Both the position numbers and the translations under genes were made by a program. The notes beneath the pieces were generated by a model. That model did not search any database and was not told the DNA's origin. It was given only the letters and a program-made list of their open reading frames with translations. DNA of 30,025 nucleotides from a virus, in the IMG/VR virus record IMGVR_UViG_3300031578_013317, positions 1-30,025 of that record, one strand, 5' to 3'. Positions 9,772 through 15,972 of this stretch are shown here, one piece after another; position 1 is the first letter of the stretch, and every line of letters begins with the position of its first letter.

Positions 9772-10598
9772 TATTGTATCTTTTTAAAAAGGTTTAAAAT
9801 GGTAGTTAACTTGTCTTTAATTATGAAACGGTAGCTAAACCAAATGGCTAGGGCTATTATTACCAGCCTGCCTACCCATAGCTGAAAGTATTGCCAGCTG
9901 GTTAGGTAGTTTACTCTCACGGTATTGGTAACCGCCTTCTGCTTACTCTCGTTGCGGCTTACCAGCAATTCATGGTTTACCTGCTTATTGCTATCGGTAG
10001 CCTTAACGGTTAGCGTATTGTTAGCCAGGCTAAATTCTTGCTTTACTCGCTCCCCCTGCAGCTGCGTAATTTGTGCCAGGTATACATTGCCAAGGCTATC
10101 GCATTTAAGGTAAGCATTCACCATGCTGCTGTCGGGTGGTAGGGCAACTTCAACCAATCGCTCCACGGTATCAATTCTTAATGAGTCGTGGGTTTCCAAG
10201 GTTGGCAGTGCCTTACGTGCGCAGCCGCTAGAGAGTATAACAATACCTACTAGCATAATTACTGCAACTACTGCCATGCCAATTTTATCACCAATCCCCT
10301 GGCTATCCATCAGCTTCTTGTTGTCAATTTTAAGAGAGGTAATTAACTTTCTGAATTCGGCAATTTGCTTCTTCAATGCCTCGTTTTCTCCACGTAGTTT
10401 GGCCACCTCTGTGGTTAGCTCCTTGTAGCGCGTTTGCATGTCCTCGCTGAATTCACGCCACAACTTAGCTACCTCGGCTACGTTGCTTATTTCGCTGCCC
10501 ATTGCATCGGCCTTATTCTTCCTGCGCGTAAGCAGGTAGGTAATAATAGCCACAATAATGGGCGAGAAAATGGCGAGTATGTCGTTAGTTAGCATCAA
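9771..10598 (-). CDS. Spanin-like lysis protein with three membrane segments and internal lipobox
   Basis: This 275-residue protein is encoded directly after the lytic transglycosylase with an ATGA overlap, so a lysis role is likely. Residues 5-24 form a membrane helix followed by RRK. Residues 40-95 are a charged coiled coil. Residues 107-125 are a second hydrophobic helix ending LSSGC (Cys126), a good lipobox. A beta/helical periplasmic part follows, then a C-terminal membrane helix at about 241-259. From Met97 or Met108 onwards it has exactly the plan of a unimolecular spanin: lipid-anchored N-terminus plus C-terminal inner-membrane helix. Either an internal start makes a separate u-spanin, or the N-terminal holin/i-spanin-like part is fused to it. 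This gene could complete outer-membrane disruption. Confidence 0.62.
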   Translation of the reverse strand: MMLTNDILAIFSPIIVAIITYLLTRRKNKADAMGSEISNVAEVAKLWREFSEDMQTRYKELTTEVAKLRGENEALKKQIAEFRKLITSLKIDNKKLMDSQGIGDKIGMAVVAVIMLVGIVILSSGCARKALPTLETHDSLRIDTVERLVEVALPPDSSMVNAYLKCDSLGNVYLAQITQLQGERVKQEFSLANNTLTVKATDSNKQVNHELLVSRNESKQKAVTNTVRVNYLTSWQYFQLWVGRLVIIALAIWFSYRFIIKDKLTTILNLFKKIQ

Positions 10599-11110
10599 AA
10601 CAGCTTTTCGTAAACTTTAGGGATGAATTTGCGAATAGATACCTTAACCTCTCCCTTGCATATTGCCTGGTCCTTATTAAGGTCATAGCCAGAATTTTGA
10701 AGCGCAATTTTTTTCACCATTTCTGGTGAAGCTCCAAACATATAGCTGTCAGGCTTTCCAATTGCAGCGGGATAGAATATGGCGAGGTAAACATCATCAA
10801 AGGTTTTCATCTTGCCCTTGTAGCGGTCGAGGTATTGAAACACATAATCAAGCTGCTCTACCTCATTCATGGAGGCTAGCTCCTTAATGGTTGTTCCAAG
10901 TTCCTTGGCCGTTAATGGCATAAACTGAATAAGACCTGTAGCCTTGCTCATTGGGTTCTGAATGCTTGCCCTGAATGTTTTGGCCGTTTCAATGGCCATA
11001 GCCAGCATAAGCCAGGCAGGCTGAATGCCAAGAATTTCACAACCGGTTAACAGCCGTGCGTAGAAATCTTCGCTAATCTTGTTGCCGTATGGTAGTTGGT
11101 TCTTATCCAT
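10595..11110 (-). CDS. Phage lytic transglycosylase (SLT fold), endolysin
   Basis: This 171-residue peptidoglycan-cleaving enzyme has the SLT/goose-lysozyme signature. Catalytic Glu41 lies in MAIETAKTF, followed by the conserved ATGLIQFMP block at about 57-65 and a downstream YLDRYKGK and YLAIFYP region lining the cleft. No signal peptide is seen, so access to the wall should depend on the small membrane protein encoded just upstream. The start codon lies inside the end of the holin-like gene (8 bp overlap), and the stop overlaps the start of the spanin-like gene. The three form a compact lysis cassette embedded between the capsid and tail genes. It could instead be virion-associated, but the context favours lysis. 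Confidence 0.85.
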   Translation of the reverse strand: MDKNQLPYGNKISEDFYARLLTGCEILGIQPAWLMLAMAIETAKTFRASIQNPMSKATGLIQFMPLTAKELGTTIKELASMNEVEQLDYVFQYLDRYKGKMKTFDDVYLAIFYPAAIGKPDSYMFGASPEMVKKIALQNSGYDLNKDQAICKGEVKVSIRKFIPKVYEKLF

Positions 11111-11285
11111 TTGCCTTAAGTATTGAATCCTTAGCCCAGAGTAGACCTATCCAGAATGGCGCAAAAGCACCGTATTCAGCCATATCGGCGATATGGGTAA
11201 AGAGGGCAATCGTGGCCACTACGCCTAGGGCAATGCCTAGCGCAGTGGTCCTACGATTTTTGGTTATCCTATCCTTAACGCCCAT
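11103..11285 (-). CDS. Small membrane protein, putative holin
   Basis: This 60-residue protein has a basic N-terminus (VKDRITKNRR), a hydrophobic helix at about residues 15-31 (ALGIALGVVATIALFTHI) and a second shorter hydrophobic segment at about 40-51 (FAPFWIGLLWA). Size, two membrane segments and overlap with the lytic transglycosylase gene suggest a holin that releases or activates the endolysin. It follows the major capsid gene by 5 bp. Phage holins are too diverse to confirm by eye, so this is a contextual call. Confidence 0.6.
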   Translation of the reverse strand: MGVKDRITKNRRTTALGIALGVVATIALFTHIADMAEYGAFAPFWIGLLWAKDSILKANG

Positions 11286-11290
11286 TGCTA

Positions 11291-12358
11291 TTAGGTAGAA
11301 GCAGCCTCTACAATGGCATATACACCCTTACCGTCGTTGCGGTAAATGCGGCCACCGGCGCGAACCAGTGTGCTGTATACGTCACCGTAGTATTGCGGAT
11401 TTTTTAGGTCTTCAAAGAAGTCCACCGTGCCAACCGCCTTTATAACGCTCATCTTTTGCCATGCAATGGCAGCGGCGTTATCGGCAGAGGCACCAGCTGC
11501 TCCGGGGTCCTTACAAACAGGGGTAGTCTCGTTGCCATAAACGGCCACGGTGCTACGCTCCATGAAGCTGAAACCATAGCGCTTGCCCAGTATGCCATTG
11601 GCAATATCGAGACCTGCGCTAAAATCGCGGTATTGGCTCTCACTCAGCGCATCTACCAGCATTTGATACATGTCGGAGTCGAGCATAATGAAACGGTCGG
11701 CCTTATCGACGCTATCCTTGTTCATAGTCTTTTGAAGAGCCGAAATATCAGGCCACGTAATTGCCTTACGGTTTCCTGTAGCACTCGGGGTATGGGCTGC
11801 AACTGCCGCACCGGTGGTGCGAACAATATTGGTAGCAGGACTCCAGCTCCTTAATATCCACTCGGCCATGAGCTCAGAGATTGCGCTCTTGCTGTTGGCC
11901 AGAACGGAGTTGCGCTTATCATAGCTCAACTCGTAATTATCAGCATTCGGTATAAGAACCGGGTCGCTGGTATACTCATCGAGCGCAAAGGTGACATCGG
12001 TATCAGTTCTTTTATTAACAGTTGCAGGTAGCGAACTTCGATTCTTACTTACGCTTGGCGATGCACCGGCTTGGGGTATATGAACCACCTTACCATTTAA
12101 CACATACCCATCACCATTTTGCGCGAAGTTAAGGAACGGGTTAGCCTTGTATAGAGCCTCCACAATGTCATTTACCCAAATCTCCTTTTGCACCGCCATT
12201 AAGGCAACACCGTGGGGCATGGGTATAAGGCTCAATACATTTAAGCCAACGAATACGGAGGTAAATGTTAACCCAGCAATGGGGCTTAGCACGCTTGCCA
12301 TCGTTGCATTAAATGCAAAGGCAAAGAGCATCGACAATAAGAATTTTAAGATTTTCAC
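11291..12358 (-). CDS. Major capsid protein with hydrophobic N-terminal segment
   Basis: This 355-residue protein follows the protease/scaffold gene. From about residue 55 (AVQKEIWVNDIVEALYKANPFL) it reads like a phage major capsid protein: an early N-arm/helix, VVHIPQAG, a YELSYDKR strand and a long spine region. It ends with a P-domain-like TVDFFEDLKNPQYYGDVYSTLVRAGG. The first 50 or so residues (MKILKFLLSMLFAFAF onward) are strongly hydrophobic and look like a signal or membrane segment, which is unexpected for a capsid subunit. They may be removed by the prohead protease or may target assembly to the membrane. The gene lies between protease/scaffold and lysis genes, with 33 bp upstream. 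Confidence 0.82.
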   Translation of the reverse strand: MKILKFLLSMLFAFAFNATMASVLSPIAGLTFTSVFVGLNVLSLIPMPHGVALMAVQKEIWVNDIVEALYKANPFLNFAQNGDGYVLNGKVVHIPQAGASPSVSKNRSSLPATVNKRTDTDVTFALDEYTSDPVLIPNADNYELSYDKRNSVLANSKSAISELMAEWILRSWSPATNIVRTTGAAVAAHTPSATGNRKAITWPDISALQKTMNKDSVDKADRFIMLDSDMYQMLVDALSESQYRDFSAGLDIANGILGKRYGFSFMERSTVAVYGNETTPVCKDPGAAGASADNAAAIAWQKMSVIKAVGTVDFFEDLKNPQYYGDVYSTLVRAGGRIYRNDGKGVYAIVEAAST

Positions 12359-12391
12359 GGTTATAAGTTTTTAATGTTAATAATCAATTAA

Positions 12392-12868
12392 TTACTGAAC
12401 AGGCTTGGTGCCAAACTTGCCCTCAAACTTCTCATCGAAAAGTTCGCGATGCTTCTCCTTTACATAGGATAGCTTGCCGGTCTTATCCAGCTCATCCCAC
12501 GACAGCTTGGCAAGCTTCTCGCGCTCACCTTCGGCACCCTTATTGCCCTCCTTAAGAAGCTCCTCGGCGGTTTTCCGCTTGGGAATACTAGAAAGGGTAA
12601 CCTTGGCACTCTCGGGGTCGGTATCGAACAGCTTCAGAAAGCTGTCTTTTCCGGTTGCATCAATGCGACCATCTTTTACAGCAGCATCAACAAGAGCAAC
12701 GGCATCGGCCTTTACCTTTGTTTTCTCTGCATCCTTCAGCACCTTAACCTCGTTGGTAAGGCGCACAATTTCGCCATCCTTATCGGCTAGCGTTGCGGTG
12801 ACCTTTGCGGCCAACTCTTCTTCGGTTGCTGCTTCGGCCATACCAAAGAGTAATGCGATTTTTTTCAT
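12392..12868 (-). CDS. Possible separate scaffold from internal in-frame start
   Basis: ATG 12868 lies in the protease/scaffold frame and would give a 158-residue protein starting MKKIALLFGMAEAATEEEL. It is preceded by an A/T-rich leader (acaactttaaaa) similar to other starts in this window. The product would be almost purely the charged, helical scaffold part without the protease. Nested protease/scaffold genes are established in lambda-like and Mu-like phages. Here the internal start is inferred from position and leader only. Confidence 0.45.
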   Translation of the reverse strand: MKKIALLFGMAEAATEEELAAKVTATLADKDGEIVRLTNEVKVLKDAEKTKVKADAVALVDAAVKDGRIDATGKDSFLKLFDTDPESAKVTLSSIPKRKTAEELLKEGNKGAEGEREKLAKLSWDELDKTGKLSYVKEKHRELFDEKFEGKFGTKPVQ

Positions 12869-13414
12869 TTTTAAAGTTGTTTTAGTGTCTTTATTCGGGT
12901 CTTCTTGGGTTGAGTCAATGAGTTTAACCGATAGCTTATCGGCATCAATTTCACCTTCCGGAGTAAATAGGTTAAGGATGTTGCCCTTCTTGTCGTAGAG
13001 GGTAAGGGCATTGTCGTTGCTTCCAATATCTACTATAGAGCCTTCCTTTAGTCGCCACTTGGTTACCGTTTCGCGGTATTGTCCTGGCTTAACATACTGA
13101 GGTTCCTGACTGGTAGCAATAATCTCAATACCGGCGCTGGCCATCTTAATTATGCCCTGCTCCACCTTGCTCGCAATGGAGGCGGCAAAGGGGTCGGTCA
13201 TGTCAAAATTGGCCTCAGCGGTAATGGTATTACCTTCAACCTTCACATCCTGCCAGCTACCAATGGGTAGCACCTCATCCTTCATGCCTCTAAATGCACG
13301 GTTGTGCATCCATAGCATTATGGGGTTTTTAACAAACTGCGAAAGGTCACCACCAGAGGTTAGCAACCAAAAACCGTAACTATTAATACTCTCATCTGAT
13401 ATAATGAATCTCAT
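12392..13414 (-). CDS. Prohead protease / scaffold fusion
   Basis: This 340-residue protein is the first gene of the minus-strand structural operon. The start was set at ATG 13414 (MRFIISDES), not at the longer reading from 13570, because the extra residues would cross the divergent promoter region. The N-terminal 160 or so residues resemble HK97-type prohead protease: His37 in MLWMHNR and Ser93 in KMASAGIEI are candidate catalytic residues. After a linker (about 150-180), a charged coiled coil begins with MKKIALLFGM. It continues through a KDGEIVRLTNEVKVL helix to the C-terminus, typical of scaffold. An in-frame internal ATG at 12868 could make the scaffold alone, as in the lambda C/Nu3 and Mu I/Z arrangements. 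Confidence 0.8.
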   Translation of the reverse strand: MRFIISDESINSYGFWLLTSGGDLSQFVKNPIMLWMHNRAFRGMKDEVLPIGSWQDVKVEGNTITAEANFDMTDPFAASIASKVEQGIIKMASAGIEIIATSQEPQYVKPGQYRETVTKWRLKEGSIVDIGSNDNALTLYDKKGNILNLFTPEGEIDADKLSVKLIDSTQEDPNKDTKTTLKMKKIALLFGMAEAATEEELAAKVTATLADKDGEIVRLTNEVKVLKDAEKTKVKADAVALVDAAVKDGRIDATGKDSFLKLFDTDPESAKVTLSSIPKRKTAEELLKEGNKGAEGEREKLAKLSWDELDKTGKLSYVKEKHRELFDEKFEGKFGTKPVQ

Positions 13415-13435
13415 TGATCGCGCTATTAATCGCAA

Positions 13436-13463
13436 CAAAGTAAGGTTGTATAGTGGTGTCAAA
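13436..13463 (-). promoter_or_regulatory. Candidate promoter for capsid-tail operon
   Basis: On the minus strand, TTTGAC (13463-13458) is followed after about 14 bp by TTACTTTG (13443-13436). This resembles the Bacteroidota sigma-ABfr promoter (TTTG, then TAnnTTTG), with one mismatch in the -7 box. It lies 21 bp upstream of ATG 13414. Next to it, 13474-13486 is a perfect 6-1-6 inverted repeat (atctat-g-atagat) that could be an operator for the divergent region. No late activator site can be recognised by eye. Confidence 0.4.
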
Positions 13464-13579
13464 AAAACTGCAAATCTATGATAGATAATATTTTGAAGCA
13501 TCACGATCACAGAATGTGCTATCATAAAAAGTGCAATTTTATCAACGGCCTTATTCGCCCAACTTTGCAAATAAAAAGT

Positions 13580-14032
13580 ATGGCCACACTATCCATAGCA
13601 CAAAAAAAGGAATGGGCAAAGCTGCTGTTTACAAAGGAGTCACTTAGCCAGAAGGAGGTGGCCAGCAGGGTTGGCGTTTCTGAGAAAACAATAAGCAAGT
13701 GGGTCAACGATAACGAGGGTGCCTGGTTGCGCCTCCGGCAATCCATTATTGTTACAAAAGAGGAGCAGCTACGCCGTATCTACGAGCAGCTCGATGAGCT
13801 GAATTCTGTAATTAGCCTTCGCGGTAGCGGCTTTAGGTATGCTACCCCAAAGGAGGCCGATACAATGAGCAAGCTTACCGCCTCGGCGCGTAACCTCGAA
13901 ACGGAGGCTAGCCTTAGCGATATTATAGAGGTTTCCAAAAGGTTGCTCAACTGGCTGCGTAGCTTCGACCTCGAAAAGGCTAAGGAGTTTTCTTCCGTAA
14001 TAGATTCATTCATTAAGGACCAATCGCGATAG
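13580..14032 (+). CDS. Small terminase-like protein with N-terminal helix-turn-helix
   Basis: This 151-residue protein is encoded 1 bp before the large terminase gene. Residues 1-45 contain a clear helix-turn-helix: LSQKEVASRVGVSEKTISKW. A coiled coil (EEQLRRIYEQLDELNSVI) and a helical C-terminus ending FSSVIDSFIKDQ follow. This is the usual layout of DUF1804-like small terminases of Mu-like phages, which recognise phage DNA and deliver it to TerL. ATG 13580 was preferred over an in-frame ATG at 13478, because the 34 extra residues lie in the divergent promoter region and look non-coding. It is the first gene of the plus-strand packaging operon. Confidence 0.78.
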   Translation: MATLSIAQKKEWAKLLFTKESLSQKEVASRVGVSEKTISKWVNDNEGAWLRLRQSIIVTKEEQLRRIYEQLDELNSVISLRGSGFRYATPKEADTMSKLTASARNLETEASLSDIIEVSKRLLNWLRSFDLEKAKEFSSVIDSFIKDQSR

Positions 14033-14033
14033 T

Positions 14034-15554
14034 ATGGCACGATTAACAGATAGGCAAGCGCTACAGGAATGGCAGCTATTTCGCGAGAACCTGCAAAAAT
14101 CAACCTCCGTAGATACCAACGAAACGGAGGCAGAGCGCAAAGCAAGGGTTAAGCATCTCGAGGCCAACTACGAGGAGTGGTTTGCATACTACTTTCCAAA
14201 CTACTACCTATCAAAACCCGCTAAATTCCATTTAAAAGCCACTAAAAGGCTATTAGAACACAAGCGGTGGTATGAGGTAAGGGCATGGTCGCGCGAGCTG
14301 GCCAAGTCCACCCGAGCCATGATGGAGGTGCTATACCTGGCACTTACCGGAGAAGTTAAAAACGTGCTGCTGGTTTCCAATAGCGCCGACAATGCTGAGC
14401 GGCTGCTTACTCCATTTAAGATTAACCTCGAGAGTAACAACCGTATTATTAACGACTACGGCTTTCAGGAAAACATAGGAAAGTGGGAGGCCAACGAGTT
14501 TACCGCCAAGGTAGGCTGCTCCTTTCGTGCCTTAGGTGCTGGTCAGTCGCCCCGTGGAACGCGTAACGAGGCCATACGGCCCGACTTTATTCTTGTAGAT
14601 GATATCGATACCGACGAGGAAACTCGAAACCCCAAGCGTATTAATACCAAATGGAATTGGATTGAGCAGGCGCTCATACCAACGGTAAGCGTTTCGGGCA
14701 ATATTCGTATACTATTTTGCGGCAACATTATTGCCAAGGATTGCTGCATAACTAGAGCAATTAAAAAGGCCGATAGCGTAGACGTAATAAACATTCGCGA
14801 TAAGCGAGAAAAGTCCTCGTGGCCCGAAAAGAACAGCGAAGCCGATATTGATTTTATCCTTTCAAAAATTTCCTACGCCTCGGCGCAAAAGGAATACTTT
14901 AACAACCCTGTAAGTGAGGGAACGGTATTTAAAGAAGTGCGATGGGATAAGGTTCCAGCCCTTAACCGCTTCAAGTTTTTGGTAGCCTATGGCGACCCTG
15001 CCCCTTCCAATAAGGATAATAAGGATAACTGCTACAAGGCCGTTTTTCTTTGCGGTATGCTAGAGGGTAACCTATACGTAATTACCGGATACCTCGAGCA
15101 TGTGCACAATGCCAAATTTGTGCAATGGTTTTGGGATATAGAGCAGTATGTTGGTAATAAATCCCAAACCTTCAACTTCTTGGAAAACAATAGCCTTCAG
15201 GACCCTTTCTATGAGCAGGTATTTCTACCTCTTTTTGCTGATGAGGGTAAGCGGCAAAACCACTTTGTAAATATCTCGCCCGATGAGCGTAAGAAGCCCG
15301 AAAAGTTTACCAGAATTGAAGGAAATCTCGAGCCACTCAACCGGCAGGGTAGGCTTATTCTCAATATCGATGAGGCCAAAAACCCGCACATGCAGCGGCT
15401 CGAGGAGCAATTTAAGGCGGTTGATCCGCAATTGAGTAGCCTGGTAGATGGACCCGATACCATCGAGGGTGCCTACTGGATTATAAACAACCGTATGGCA
15501 TCTACAATACCCATTATTATTGGTAAACGAGTAGCAAATAAAAAACGATACTAA
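14034..15554 (+). CDS. Terminase large subunit (Mu gp28-like)
   Basis: This 506-residue packaging motor has an N-terminal ATPase and a C-terminal nuclease. A variant Walker A is seen at about residues 87-93 (RELAKST) and a Walker B at 185-192 (FILVDDID). A coupling-like motif ends in FCGN at about 228-231. The RNase H-fold nuclease begins at VAYGDPAPS, with Asp321 as the first likely metal ligand. The length is normal for TerL. It acts with the small terminase encoded 1 bp upstream and docks on the DUF935-type portal encoded downstream. Mu-like phages package by headful from integrated copies, which is known for Mu and inferred here. Confidence 0.92.
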   Translation: MARLTDRQALQEWQLFRENLQKSTSVDTNETEAERKARVKHLEANYEEWFAYYFPNYYLSKPAKFHLKATKRLLEHKRWYEVRAWSRELAKSTRAMMEVLYLALTGEVKNVLLVSNSADNAERLLTPFKINLESNNRIINDYGFQENIGKWEANEFTAKVGCSFRALGAGQSPRGTRNEAIRPDFILVDDIDTDEETRNPKRINTKWNWIEQALIPTVSVSGNIRILFCGNIIAKDCCITRAIKKADSVDVINIRDKREKSSWPEKNSEADIDFILSKISYASAQKEYFNNPVSEGTVFKEVRWDKVPALNRFKFLVAYGDPAPSNKDNKDNCYKAVFLCGMLEGNLYVITGYLEHVHNAKFVQWFWDIEQYVGNKSQTFNFLENNSLQDPFYEQVFLPLFADEGKRQNHFVNISPDERKKPEKFTRIEGNLEPLNRQGRLILNIDEAKNPHMQRLEEQFKAVDPQLSSLVDGPDTIEGAYWIINNRMASTIPIIIGKRVANKKRY

Positions 15555-15555
15555 C

Positions 15556-15969
15556 ATGTATATAACCAAGGAAGAGCTAAAAACTCACATGAAGGTGGCC
15601 AACCTCGACGTAATTACCGGAGGCGATGATGTTATAGTCACATCGGCCATCGATGGTGCAGTAGCGGAGGCAATGGGCTACCTGTCCGACTTCGACACCG
15701 CTACCATTTTTGCGGCTACTGCCGAAAACCGCAACGCGCTACTGCTGACGTTCGTGAAGGATATTGCGGTGTGGCACCTGGTGGTGTTGAGCAACTACAA
15801 CGCCGATATTAAGCTACGCGAGAACCGATACAACCGAGCAGTGAAGTGGCTAGAAGGGGTTCAGCAAAAGGTAATAGTTCCTAATCTTCCCGCCAAGGTC
15901 GATGCCGAAGGCGCAACCATATCACCCATTAAGTTTGGCAGCAACGAGCAACGCATTCAACACTTTTAA
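15556..15969 (+). CDS. gp36-like head-tail protein (DUF1320 family)
   Basis: This 137-residue protein is encoded between TerL and portal. It opens MYITKEELKTHM and is helical, with repeated short helices through AMGYLSDFDTATIF and AVWHLVVLSNYN. It then has the RENRYNRAVKWLEGVQ segment typical of Mu gp36/DUF1320 proteins, which are relatives of head-tail connector subunits. The C-terminus is a short extended tail (SPIKFGSNEQRIQHF). It starts 1 bp after the TerL stop. The gene is displaced relative to Mu, where gp36 lies after the major head protein, but a DUF1320 gene beside the portal fits the connector role. Confidence 0.72.
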   Translation: MYITKEELKTHMKVANLDVITGGDDVIVTSAIDGAVAEAMGYLSDFDTATIFAATAENRNALLLTFVKDIAVWHLVVLSNYNADIKLRENRYNRAVKWLEGVQQKVIVPNLPAKVDAEGATISPIKFGSNEQRIQHF

Positions 15970-15972
15970 TAT

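Noticed and set aside
13415-13570. N-terminal extension of the protease/scaffold gene to 13570
   Set aside because: The extra 52 codons cross the divergent promoter region and overlap the upstream region of the small terminase gene. MRFIISDES at 13414 is a natural protease start.
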